From Effrenium voratum (taxonomy: Eukaryota > Sar > Dinophyceae > Suessiales > Symbiodiniaceae): DNA of 64,000 nt. The translations under genes were made by a program, and so were the position numbers. Shown here one piece after another: positions 52,483 to 63,500 of the stretch. Location: NCBI GenBank assembly GCA_963377175.1, contig CAUJNA010000591.1:650001-714000 (forward strand), written 5' to 3'. A model generated the notes under the pieces. It made no database searches, was not told where the DNA came from, and saw nothing but the letters and a program-made list of their open reading frames with translations. Positions within the stretch are counted from its first letter, which is position 1. The number at the start of each line of letters is the position of its first letter.

Positions 52483-55400
52483 ATGAATAGAGATTTACCG
52501 CCAGATGAAAACACTAAAATAGTTAAGTATCTTCTTAAAGAAAATTTAGGAGAATACAAAGTAAATAATAAAGGTAAAAAACTTAAAACCATAATTATAG
52601 GAATCAACCAGTATAGATATAATCCAGAAACACCAATAAGCAATAGATTGAGTAATAGACTTGAAGCAGTAAAGAAAACTAATGACTACAAAGCAAATCA
52701 AATCAGAGAAAGAGTAGGAGCAAGAACGGTTTTAAAACATGCTATTAAGAAAAAAGCAGTAATAACAGAAGAAAGAAGCGCCTTTAGAGCATATGCCAAC
52801 GCCTACACAATTTCAAACATTCATTTAAAAGAGTTGAACGGATTGACTTATTTTAATTATCAATTTGACAAACTTAATGAATACTTGACAGAGAATAGAG
52901 GAATGAAACTGAATGCTACAATAAATATGAAAGTTATGAACTTATTTGATGAGGAGAGAAACGTAACAGTTAGGACAAGGTCGTACACTATTGTAAATGA
53001 AGAGGATTTAAGGAATGCTTTGAAAAGAATGAGGCCTGATGTTGAAACAAGAATTTTAGATATGGCTTTGTATCAGTCAGGATTAATAATTAGCAATATT
53101 AATAATATTCATATCATGTATAATAAATATAATCCGACTAGAGCTGGCAAATATATTGAACTTCCAGAATGGATTAAAAAGAAAAAGGCATGTATCAATA
53201 TTAAAAATCAAGATGACAAGTGTTTTAAATATTCTATTGAGTGTGGATATTGTAAAATTTGTGATAAAGCACACCCTGAAAAGATGTTTCATTACAAGAA
53301 GATAGAAAGTGATTTGATTTTTGATGGTGTGAGTTTTCCTGCTAATAATAATGATATAGATATATTTGAAGAAAATAATAAATCAATATCCGTTAATGTT
53401 TATGAAATTGATGATAATGAACAAATTGTTATTAGTAGAAAATTGAAAAATAAAGATGCTTCTTTTCATTTTGATTTGTTAAGAGTTGATGATGAGGATT
53501 TCAGTCAATATACCTATATAAAAAGTTTGAGCAGACTTATTAATAATCAAAAAAGTAATCATCATGGTAAGTCCTATTTTTGTAAATATTGTAATCATGG
53601 ATTTGGAAATGAAGAATTATTAAATAAACATTATGATAGTGGATGTATGGAAGTTGATGGACAACAAATAGTAATGCCTAAGCCTTATGAGAAAGTTAGC
53701 TTTAAGCATCACTTCAAAAAGTTAAGATGTCCTTTTGTTGTATATGCTGATTTTGAATGTTTGACAGAGGAACTGAAAAAACCTGATGAAGATGAAGATA
53801 AAAACACTTTTTCTTATCAAGAGCATAAACCATGTGGTTTTATGCTTAATATGGTTAATGCTGTTGATAATACAAATTATGAATTTATGTATCGTGGTAA
53901 AGATGCTGTTGATGTGTTTTGTCAAAAACTTAATGAGATTAGGGCAGAAGTAAAGGAGAAGATGGGAGAAAACGAAAAAATAGACATGACTGATGAAGAC
54001 AAAGAAGATTTTAAAAATGCTAAAAACTGCTTTATTTGTGGAGATAAGTTTAGAATGAACTATAAGAATGCCAAGGAAGCAGAGAAATATAGAAAAGTTA
54101 GAGACCATTGTCATTTTACAGGTAAGTATAGAGGTTGTGCTCATAATGTTTGCAATCTTAATTTTTGTAATAGATATTTTAAAATTCCTATATTCTTCCA
54201 TAACATGAAAAATTATGACGGTCATTTAATTATTCAAAATGCTGATAAATTAAGTAACAACAGTAAAATAGGTGTCATCGCTCAGAACAGTAAAAAAAAT
54301 ATTAATATCAGTTTTGAAAGTTTGAGTGTTAAAGACACTTTTGGGTTTTTAACTGCTTCATTAGATAAGTTAGTTTCAATGAGTAAGTATGATAATACAG
54401 ATGAAGAAGATAAAAGTAAATGGTTATTGCGTGAAAACTGGAAAGATAATTTTAGGTTCAGTAGTAAAAATGATGTGATTAAGAGTGAGAAATGTCTAGA
54501 TTTATTAACTGATAAAGGCGTTTATCCTTATGACTACATGAATTCATTTGATAAATTTGATGATGAGCAATTACCGAGTAAGGATGATTTTTATAGTCAG
54601 TTGAGTGAAGAAGGTATCAGTGTTAACGACTATGAAAGGGCAAAAATTATATGGAAGCATTTCGACATTAAGAATATGGGTGAATACCATGATTTATATT
54701 TGAAAACTGATGTATTATTATTGACCGACATTTTTGAAAATTTTAGAGATGTGTGTATGAAATATTATGGATTGGACCCTGCTTATTATTATACATTGCC
54801 TAACTTTGCTTTTGATGCTATGCTTAAAATGACTGGTGTAGAGATTGATTTAATATATGACCAAGAAATGTATGAAATGATAGAAGCGGGACTTAGAGGA
54901 GGGATGTGTATGGTTTCTACTAAAAAAGTTGAAGCAAATAATAAATACATGGGAGAAGATTATGATAAAAAGAAAGAAAGTAGTTATATTAACTATTTAG
55001 ACGCTAATAATTTGTATGGGTTAAGCATGATACAAAAACTGCCATATAAAAATCTAAAATGGGATGATACATTAAAAGAAGAAGACATTATTAATTACAA
55101 AATAATAATATTGGATATATTCTAGAAGTGGATTTAGAATATCCTAAAGAATTACACGATTTACACAATGACTATCCAATGGCACCTGAGGTTATGAATG
55201 TTAAAGCCAACATGCTGTCAGATAAACAAATTGAAATTTATGAATTTTTAAATCATAAAAAACCTACGGATGAGAAAACAAATAAATTAGTATTGAATTT
55301 AAATGATAAAGAAAAATATGTAATCCATATAAGAACCTTACAATTTTATTTGAAGCAAGGGTTAAAACTTAAGAAAATTCATAGAGCAATTAAATTTGAA

Positions 55401-56273
55401 CAAAAAGAAGTTTTAAAACCTTACATTGAGTTTAACACTGAGAAGAGGAAGAATGCTAGAAATGATTTTGAGAAAGATGTTTATAAATTGATGAACAATG
55501 CCATATTTGGAAAAACAATGGAGGATAAGCGAAAACATTTAGACTTTGAAGTTGTGAGTGATGAAACTAGATATATGAAGTGTGTAAGTAATCCTAACTT
55601 CAAACATAGTCATATCATTAATGAAAACTTGGTTGGAGTTGAAAAGCAATATACAAAGTTAAAACTAGACAAACCTATATTTATTGGGATGAGTATTTTA
55701 GATCTGAGTAAGCAACACATGTATAAATTTTATTATGACGTTATGAAACCTAAATATGGAGATAATATTAAAATGGTATATACTGATACTGATTGTTTTG
55801 TATTTCATACTAAAACCAATGACATTTATGAAGACCTGAATACAATTAAAAAAGAAATAGATTTTTCAGATTATCCTAAGGAACATAAATGTTATGATGA
55901 GAATAACAAGAAAGTATTAGGTAAATTTAAGGATGAGTTAAAAAGTAAAATAATAACAGGGTTTATAGCCCTTCGTCCTAAATGCTACGCTTACTCAGTT
56001 TTTGGTGATGAAAAAGAATATAAGAAATGTAAGGGCATAGCAAAAGGCACAGTAAGACGTCAAATGAAATATGAAGAGTTTGAGACGGTTTTAAAAACTA
56101 ATAAGGTTATACATAAGTCATTTAATAGTATTAGAAGTAAAAACCACATAATTTTTAGTATAGCAACTAAAAAAATTGCTCTTAGTAGTTATGAAAACAA
56201 AAAATATTGGATAGATAGTGTAAACTCACTTGCTTACGGTCATTATAAAATAAATTCTTTGAAAACGACTTAA
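52483..56273 (+). CDS. protein-primed family B DNA polymerase, one frameshift
   Basis: About 1262 aa in two frames (52483-55125, then on to 56273). Copies the linear genome from a protein primer. The N-terminal part carries INIKNQDDKCFKYSI (239-252) and a C2H2-like YFCKYCNHGFG (365-375). Exonuclease: Exo I YADFECLTEE (DFE 423-425), Exo II NYDGHLI (577-583), Exo III YPYDYM (681-686). Between Exo I and II lies an endonuclease VII-like zinc/HNH block: CFICG (516-520), VRDHCHFTGKYRG (539-551), CNLNFC. Polymerase motif A YLDANNLYG (838-846). The first frame then stops at TAG (55123-55125); a one-base change in the AT run near 55100 restores ILEVDLEYP and leads into motif B KLMNNAIFGKT and motif C MVYTDTDCF. 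The GTG at 55128 is not a real start. Confidence 0.93.
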
Positions 56274-56280
56274 AGAAATA
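56262..56280 (+). promoter_or_regulatory. putative early promoter motif
   Basis: AAAACGACTTAAAGAAATA overlaps the polymerase stop and lies 25-43 nt upstream of the next ATG. Best match to the minus-strand motif at 37759-37783. Confidence 0.5.
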
Positions 56281-56304
56281 TTGACTTAATATATTAAGAT
56301 AGAA

Positions 56305-56925
56305 ATGAATGATACAGAAAGTGAATATAGTGAATATAGTGATATAGAAAGTGTGTATAGTGAATTTAGTGATACTGTCCATGAAGATATTGATGTTAAA
56401 AATATATTGAAACAAAAGTTTAAGAATTACAAATGTAAAGACTGTGAGATGCTAAAGTTAACAATTCAACAGGGTTTTATAGATGGTGTTAGTAATAATA
56501 TTTGTCAATGTATGATATGTGATAATTGTAATAAATTTTTAAACAAAATTGATGATATGAATAACGAGGATATTGATAATAGAAATGCTGAAACTCTTGA
56601 TGATGATTTAGAAATATTTGTGTTTATTGAAATGAATAAGTTCTTGACTGAAGAAGAGTTTTATAATTTATTATATAAGGGCGATGATGAAGGAAATACT
56701 AATGTTTTTATTGTTAAGTATTATAGCATGGTAGAAAGATTATACAATATGTCTTTTAGCATTAAACGTTTAAAATATGAAGCATTGAATGATAATAACT
56801 TTGATTTCTTAAGTTGTGAGTATGATGTAGATGAACTTAGTTATACAGTAATACATGCAATTGAAGTAATGGGCTGGTTTAAAAAGGAAATAGGAAATAA
56901 TATTTATAATGAAAAAAACAGTTGA
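56305..56925 (+). CDS. acidic Cys-rich hypothetical protein
   Basis: 206 aa. Begins with Tyr/Ser/acidic repeats (ESEYSEYSDIESVYSEFSD). A Cys cluster follows: YKCKDCEM, then NICQCMICDNCNKF, enough for one or two zinc sites. The remainder is acidic and helical. Preceded by the early-type motif, last large gene before the right inverted repeat. Immediately after it, 56909 opens a 21-codon Lys-rich frame of doubtful meaning. Confidence 0.65.
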   Translation: MNDTESEYSEYSDIESVYSEFSDTVHEDIDVKNILKQKFKNYKCKDCEMLKLTIQQGFIDGVSNNICQCMICDNCNKFLNKIDDMNNEDIDNRNAETLDDDLEIFVFIEMNKFLTEEEFYNLLYKGDDEGNTNVFIVKYYSMVERLYNMSFSIKRLKYEALNDNNFDFLSCEYDVDELSYTVIHAIEVMGWFKKEIGNNIYNEKNS

Positions 56926-56989
56926 TAAAATAGTGAAACGAATTAAAGAAGAATTTTATAATGAATTAGAATAAAGTTAAAGATTATCT

Positions 56990-57484
56990 AAACTTATAAT
57001 CATACTATAATAATAACATGTCAAATATTATATGTTATAATTATATTGAACTTATGGTTTGTAAAGATTGAAATATTTTAATTTTCCTAATTTGCTTGTG
57101 TGCTTAGGCTGTTTGGTTTTGTGGAACTATTAGGTGAAATGTGTTTTAGTCATATTTTTAAGTCTGAGTGAAAAATTCGCGAACAATGAATAAGGTAAAA
57201 AGAAAACATGAAGAATAACTGGAGTTTCTGAGAATTGGAAAAAGACTTAAAATACAAAATGAATAAGGGTAAACAAATAGTAAAATGAAATAGGTTAAGT
57301 AGTGAAAAAATAATGAATAAGGTGTGCATCTTTCTAGGAATTACTTAGAATGAATAAGGTTGTGATTTATTAACCTTATCTATTATTTGATACTTGGTTT
57401 TTCAATGTGTTTTTTCATTGCTTGTTAGAAAAAATACAGAAATTATTTTCAGTTCCTTCAAATCCCCTTTCTGTATTTTTTTTT
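56990..57484 (-). repeat. right terminal inverted repeat of the Polinton
   Basis: Reverse complement of the left repeat. Contains all of it except the 350-nt block with the zinc-ribbon ORF; at that point only 13 nt separate the two matching parts. Ends in a T9 run directly followed by GGGGGG. Confidence 0.9.
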
Positions 57485-58035
57485 GGGGGGAAGGGAAAGA
57501 TCTTGGGGACAAAGGACTCAGGGGGGAAAGGGGGGAAAGGATCTCAACCGGGAAAAAGGGAAAAGATCTTGGGAAGGGGGAGAAGATCTCAGGGGAGGAA
57601 AGGCCTTAGGGGGGGGAAAGGGGAGAAATGATCTCAACACAAAAAGGGGTGGAAAAGATCTTAGGGAGGAAAAGGAGAAGATCTGGGGGAAAAAAGGCCG
57701 ACAGGGAAAAGGGGGAAAAGATCTTAGGGAGGAGATCTTCTCCGGGAGAAGATCTCAGGGTGGGAAAAGGCCTTAGGGGGGACAGGGGGGAAAGGATCTT
57801 AATAGGGAAAGGTGGGAAAAGATCTTAGGGGGGACAAGGGAGCAGATCTCAGGGGGGGAAAAGGCCTTAGGGGGGAAAGGGGGGAAAGGATCTCAACAGG
57901 GAAAGGGGGGAAAACATCTTAGGGAGGAAAAGGGAGAAGATCTCAGGGGGGGAAAAGGTCTTAGGGGAGAAAGGGGGAAAGGATCTCAACAGGGAAAGGG
58001 GGGGAAAGGATCTCAACAGGGGAAGGGGGCAAGGG
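57485..58035. repeat. purine-rich minisatellite, right flank of the viral element
   Basis: About five to six imperfect copies of a roughly 95-bp unit with GGATCTCAACAGGGAAAGGG, AAAAGATCTTAGGGAGG, GGAGAAGATCTCAGGGG and AAAAGGCCTTAGGGG blocks. The same blocks occur at 35950-36090 on the left. Confidence 0.85.
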
Positions 58036-58286
58036 GTCAATTCCAAAGGGACGCAAATAAGAAAGCAGGCCTGTAATGTCGGCGGCCTGAGCCGGAGGCG
58101 TTAAAATACATGGACCACGGGGTGCCACTTGAAGATCGACTTAAACCCAAGGCGTTCCCTTTCCGGGAAATCAGAGGTTTGAGCCTGCGTTTGTTAGTCA
58201 ACATGGAACCCAGTCAGCTCATAGAACCCCAGCAAAAAGTGAGGGAGCCCACCGAACACATCCAAAAAGGAGAATTGCCAGTTCAA

Positions 58287-58495
58287 ATACCCACCCAAAA
58301 CAAGGACTTCCAGTAAAGCTTACCCACCCAAAACGGCAAAAAGCAAGGATGTCCAGTAGCATTACTTTCCAGTAGAAGTACCCACCAAGAACAAGGATTT
58401 CCAGTAGGAATACCCACCGAAAACAAGGACGCCCAGTAGAAATACGGAACAAAAACAAGACGTACCCACCCAAAGCCAAGGGATTTCCAGTGGAG
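58287..58495. repeat. about 33-bp tandem repeat
   Basis: Roughly six imperfect units built on TACCCACC..AAAACAAGGA and TTTCCAGTAG. Confidence 0.8.
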
Positions 58496-58705
58496 TTGCC
58501 TGCAAGTTTCTGGTTGGATTCGTTGGAATCTCATGCCCAAGCACTCAAACAAACCGGTCCTGAAGTCCCAGAGGCTGCGGGAGGCTTCGGCGCTCCTGGC
58601 TGTGGCATTAAAGGCAAAAAAACAAGCGTTTTTTTTGGGACTTTTTTGAAGAAACGATGAAACACATCCTAAAATAAATACCCCTCCAAAAACAAGTTTG
58701 GTGGG

Positions 58706-58820
58706 ATATGGCTGTGGCTCAAAAAACCGGAATTCCACAATGGGTTGCCCTGGTAAGTGGAAACATGGACCAAAACCTGCGGTTTGCCCCTCTTGTTTAA
58801 TTTTGAGCCACACCCATATG
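58706..58820 (+). repeat. palindromic repeat family HP-A, reference copy
   Basis: Starts ATATGGCTGTGGCTCAAAA and ends TTTTGAGCCACACCCATAT. The core includes CCACAATGGGTTGCCCTGG followed by TAAGTGGAAACATGGACC. It is nearly identical to 63501-63613 in the opposite orientation. Confidence 0.75.
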
Positions 58821-58830
58821 CGCAGGAATT

Positions 58831-58990
58831 TCTTGAGGGAGCCCCCTTGCTGGTTGTTTGAATGTGTCTTTTTTGAGGGAGCCCCCTTGCTGGTTGGTTG
58901 AATGTGTCTTTTTTGAGGGAACCCCCTTGCTGGTTGGTCGAATGTGTCTTTTCTTGAGGGACCCCCTTGTTGGTTGGTTTTGAGGGAACA
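58831..58990. repeat. 40-bp tandem repeat
   Basis: Three to four copies of a unit with TTTTTTGAGGGAGCCCCC, TTGCTGGTTGG and TTGAATGTGTC. Begins 10 nt after the HP-A element. Confidence 0.9.
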
Positions 58991-59388
58991 CCAAAAGCAA
59001 ATCCACCAGATGTCAATGTGTCTGACTCCACCGGTCTGAGGGTGCGACTGGCAAACGTAAACTCTCGGAGGAGGGCTGGAGGCCAATTCACCGAGGGATT
59101 GGTTGAGTCTGGGTTCCCATTCGAGGTGGGCGCTTGGCGCGACCTAATCAGAGGGTTGATGGATCCGCGGTTTTGAGAATGACGAACCAACGCAACAGAG
59201 CACGAGCTCAATAAGCCCCCTGCCCCCATGGGTGAAAACGCTATGTGTTGGTGGTGGATGCAAGTGGAGCGAGAACCCAACACAAGTGCTGGCATAAAGT
59301 GACCTCTGGCACAAACAAATTCAAACGGAGCTATCATCACTGCTTAGAATATCCCTCGTTTAAACTTCCCTTGGCCCAGAGCATTTGG

Positions 59389-59417
59389 GTCGTGATCAAA
59401 ACCCGGCTTTGAAGGAG
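59389..59417 (+). repeat. dispersed repeat R3, copy 3
   Basis: GTCGTGATCAAAACCCGGCT followed by TTGAA; similarity to the 1005 copy continues downstream through GTCCC and CTAGCC..GTGAG blocks. Confidence 0.45.
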
Positions 59418-60787
59418 TTTTCCCAAACTGGTACAAGAATCAACAGGCCAAAGAGACTCATCGAGCTATGGCAAGGGGACTGTCCCCTGGTTACTCAGCT
59501 CACCTAGCCAGGTGAGTATAAATCTTAATCCACGGGCCCCGTGGTGGACGTGTTGTGTGAGGATCAATGCCCACCAATCATGCTTTCAGGTGGTTTCCGC
59601 GCAAAATTCCTGGCCACCTGACACGCCGCTCCCATCAACATGCGCCTGGACCGCCGCGCGCAGCCTTCCGTCCTCTCGCCTGGCCGCTTCACCGCCACAC
59701 GATTGCTGGCAAATTCCCCCGCCTGGGAAAAGGCGTGCACCCCGCACCATGCTGGGCTTCCCTTCCGCCCATCTTCAAACATGTATGGGCCAACATCGCT
59801 TATTTTTGTTTGGGGGGGTACACCAAAGCACCCTGCCATACAGCTCGAAACTTGGCTAGGCTCCCATTTTGAAGCAAGCAAAATCGGCCCAACGAAACGG
59901 CGGTGGAAAAACTCGCATGGCTGCATGAAAGTCAACTGATGCGTCAGGTGGCGAACCCAAGTAGACCCAGAGGCTTACAGTTTCGCCCAAGTACTTCTCC
60001 TCCCCTGTGGTGCTCCTCGGGTCCTCGGCCGAACATTCGCCAGAGGGGGTTGGAGGGGATATACAATGCCAACAAGGGGCTACGGTTTCCCTTTGGTTGC
60101 CCCAAAGAAAAGAACCCCAAAAAACGAAAACCGTACCCGCAGAGAAAAAATATATGCTTGCGCTTGATCCCGCGGGTATTCAAACAAACAAGGCGCCCTC
60201 AAACACTTGCAGAGCTATGTGGGCTCAAGAACCAAAGCTAGGAATCGCGGAGCCTTCGGAGGCGATGTTAGACCGCCCTAACTCAAGGACCTGCTTGATT
60301 GGTGATTGAAACCGCAGCCCGTAGCTCGTCGGCTCCTCGCTCTTTTATTTTCTTTTTTGTTTTACATTGACAAGCCTTGCTTGTCCAACTTCTTGTTGAC
60401 TTGTGGTAGCCAAGCCCTCACGCCAATCATTGCTGGTGGTTGGCAACATGGGCTCACCCTTCTGGCAAAGCCTCGTTGGGTCGCAAAGGGAGGAGCATCT
60501 ATCTTTTTGCCCCCGCCCCCCCCCCCCAACCCCCCCCCCAAAAAAAAAAACGGACCCGCGGTAGAATCAACCTTCTTAGACACGTCGGCCCCAACTTTTT
60601 GGGCCAGCCCAAGAATTGGCCGGCCAATCCCCCCCAGAAAAGGGGCCAAGTTCTTTCCCTGGGCCAAGCCCCGACCCCAAAGCACCGGTGATCGCTCGCC
60701 TTCGCAGGCCCGGTCTCGGGAGCGCTCGGCGGCGCCCTCCAACCTTGTCGCGCGCGGAACACCTCCGTTTGCTGAAGTCCCCTCAAA

Positions 60788-60827
60788 ATATATACATATA
60801 TATATATGTATATATATATATATTTTA
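60788..60827. repeat. TA microsatellite
   Basis: ATATATACATATATATATAT-type tract. Confidence 0.9.
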
Positions 60828-60980
60828 GTAGTGATCGATTCCCTTTAAAACCAACGGGGGGGAGGAATAGTATATATAAAAAAAAGGCGAACGGAAGAAC
60901 GAGGACTTGCTTTGAACCACTGGGGCATGGCAAACGCACCGATCAGTAGCAAAATCCGTTGCACGAGAAATGAACAGCGC

Positions 60981-61052
60981 GGACCAGGGTCATGTGTTCC
61001 AGACTCGTGGAGTCTGATAACAATGACGCCTTATCCATTAGGCGACTGGTCC
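60981..61052 (-). pseudogene. tRNA-Arg-like relic
   Basis: Exactly 72 nt on the minus strand. The ends GGACCAG and CTGGTCC form a perfect 7-bp acceptor stem, and GCCT-AATGGATA-AGGC is a perfect D arm whose sequence is that of eukaryotic tRNA-Arg. The rest does not fold as a tRNA: no GGTTCRA B box, and positions 27-65 hold another hairpin (CAGACTC/GAGTCTG). It is therefore a scrambled tRNA or the head of a SINE, not a working gene. Confidence 0.5.
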
Positions 61053-61346
61053 TCATACGAAAAAAAAAAGACATGTATAAACATATATAAACATAATGCC
61101 TGTGGATGTTTTTCTAGCTGGGGACTTTTGTTTGGCGGACATCATGCACAAGGAGTTTTATGCTCACCGACCCACCTTGAGGGTGTCCCCTGTTGAAACT
61201 AACAGCCAGCGTAAAGAGAGCAGTGGCACGCTACGATTTTTTGACCGACTGGATTGTTCCTGCAATGTCCGCTTGGGATTGGTAAACGGGGTGCCCCCCC
61301 CCAACGATGGGGGCACCTTGATTACTATCTTGAGATCCAGTTCAAG

Positions 61347-61465
61347 TGAGTTTCCATTTGATTTATTGGTACTTGAGTTTCCATTTGATTTGGTATTGCT
61401 GGAGCTTCCTTTTGAGATTTGGAGCTGAGTTTCCATTTGATTTAGTATTGGTGCAGCTTCCTTTT
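61347..61465. repeat. imperfect tandem repeat
   Basis: GAGTTTCCATTTGATTT appears three times, alternating with GGAGCTTCCTTTT-like blocks. Confidence 0.75.
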
Positions 61466-62284
61466 CTTTTTTCTTGGGGGGCCAGGCACAAGACTTTATT
61501 TCGGGGGCCCCTGAAATAATGTCAAATTGGGGGCTGAAGTACTACCCCCTTTGTGGTTTTGATTGAGGGCAGGTTTTAAGCAAGAGACATGCAAGAAAAC
61601 ATGACTTTTGGGGAAGCTGGAGATGTTGAATTTGGGGCGCTGAAGAACAAGTCGCCAAAGATCCAAGGACGAGGTGTTGGGTTGGCTATCTCTCCTCTCC
61701 TTTTTCTCCTTCTTTTGTATTTTGGGGAGAAAAGTTTTGGCGCGCGTGGCGGGTGCGTGTCTTTCAACCAGGTGCATTTATTAATCTTTTTGGGGGACCC
61801 CGTTTGTCTTTATTCCACGTGCATTTACCAATCCCATTTGGACATTACATGTGGAATGAAAGCTCTCTGGAGGCAAATCCCATGCGCGGTCACCCGCGGC
61901 AACTGGTGCGCAAAGCCGACCATCAATTCGCCCGGATTGCGGGGGTTGAGGTCTCCCAGTCCACATCCAGCCAAAGGGAAGGACATCCTTGCGGTTTTGG
62001 GGTGCGCAAGGTGTTCGAAACCTGGCCATCTCTGCAAAAACTTACGGAGCTCAAGGCCAAAGCTCTCGAGCTTCAAGCTATGGCCTGATGTGGGTTGTGG
62101 GGTCCGCACAGCCATCAAAAGGGCGGTCTCCCCCGTTTTGGGATACCACCATGCCGCTTCGTAGAGCGCAAGAGCGGCCACCTTTAGGTCTACAGCTGGC
62201 CCGCCGTCGCCCAAGTGGCAGATTGAAGAAAGCCAAAGTCGCTGGCATTGGAGAATTCCCAGAAACAATCAAACTAGGTACACC

Positions 62285-62321
62285 GCCCATAGTAGCCCAT
62301 AGTAGCCCATAGTAGCCCATG
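62285..62321. repeat. 10-bp tandem repeat
   Basis: CCCATAGTAG repeated about four times. Confidence 0.9.
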
Positions 62322-62503
62322 GTACCCCGTCCAACTACTGGCCCCAGTCCCTGAGTCAAACTACTGACGTCCCTGAGGAGTCCATTCTACTTCCAGCGAT
62401 CTCCAGCCTGCGCAAACCGATCTACAGAGCCGTCAAACCAGGCTCCCGGCGAGGCAAGGGAGTGCTTGGCGCGAACCTCGCAGGAAGTCAACCAAAGCAA
62501 GAT

Positions 62504-62585
62504 GAAAAAGCCACCAACCAAAACCAAACACAACCAAACCAAAACCAAGCCAACACCAAACCAAAGCCAAACCAAGACAAAACGA
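62504..62585. repeat. CCAAA-rich low-complexity tract
   Basis: Imperfect repeats of CCAAAA/CCAAG. No coding signal trusted here. Confidence 0.75.
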
Positions 62586-63500
62586 ACACAGAAGAATCCA
62601 AGCCCTTGATTTTGCTACAACTAAAGTCAACATGTTGCAGGGTTCGGTACCCGCCTCGGCAAACAAACAGAAGCAGTCCATGCTTCCGAGCCTCCCTTCG
62701 CGACAAAGTGAAAGCCAGCGTCCCAGGGGGCCCCAATTACCACCGCAGGAGGCAACCAGCCATTTTCCCTTTAGTGCTCAAAGGGATTGCCTGTGTTCCC
62801 TACAAAATAAATATATAGTTGTGTATACACATGTATATATACACACAGACGGAATCACTGGATATGCTAGTCAACGACTGCGATCTTCCAATACCTTGAG
62901 CGGCGCTGCACTAGTTTCCCGTTCGAACCCCCCAAACACGGTCGAAGTAGCTGCGCAACTATGAAATGTGTTGCGCAGTTGTCCTTAGATTTGGCGTTGA
63001 AAAACTTTAGTTGGCCACCAACCAACACAGTGCAGCAGAACAACCCATCATCCTTGATGCAAGAACCGTGATAGGTTGTCAAAACGCCGCATGTCTGCTG
63101 ATCCAGGTTGAAATAGGATTGTCGTCGTTGACTTTTCCAAGACGCTCCTCCATCTGGCTCAGCAATGCTCTCATCGGTCGCTTCTCATCTCGAACTGCGA
63201 CTTCAACTGCTCCATTTGCGTTGTGATCTCCAGTTGGTGCTTCTTGGGATCACTTCAACACCTTTCAAATGTTGTTTCACATCTGCTTTCAATACAAGAA
63301 TCGCAGGCTCGTTGTCGCTCTTCGAAATGATGCGATCCTATCCGGTCTCGTTGATGCATGCAATCACGAAGTTGGTGTTGAAGTGTTGACTCAAAGCTGG
63401 CGATCTGCATAGACAAGGGGCTGCCTCGCAAACAAAAGGGTTGCACTGCGCTGAAAGAACGCAGCCCCCTTAGTTCCCGAGAAATCAAACACTTTGGGCT

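Larger units (their letters stand above)
36388..57484. mobile_element. integrated Polinton (Maverick)/Polinton-like virus, 21.1 kb
   Basis: A sharply AT-rich block bounded by inverted repeats (left 36388-37218, right 56990-57484). It holds the Polinton core set: protein-primed DNA polymerase B, rve integrase, packaging ATPase, major capsid protein and penton-type minor capsid protein. It also has an S74-chaperone fibre, a lipase-like hydrolase and about fifteen small genes, many with CxxC pairs. Genes are tightly spaced in strand blocks: minus (36760-39657), plus (39689-41029), minus (41059-46782), plus (46821-56925). A capsid gene set implies it can form virions. No adenain-type maturation protease was recognised. 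The size is at or slightly above the usual Polinton range. Four likely single-base frameshifts lie in homopolymers or AT runs. Confidence 0.93.

Noticed and set aside
55128..56273. Separate gene starting at GTG 55128
   Set aside because: It starts in mid-domain between polymerase motifs A and B; the upstream frame continues it after a one-base shift.
60306..60848. 180-codon plus-strand open frame
   Set aside because: Runs through poly-C, poly-A and TA microsatellite tracts; peptide is Pro-rich noise.
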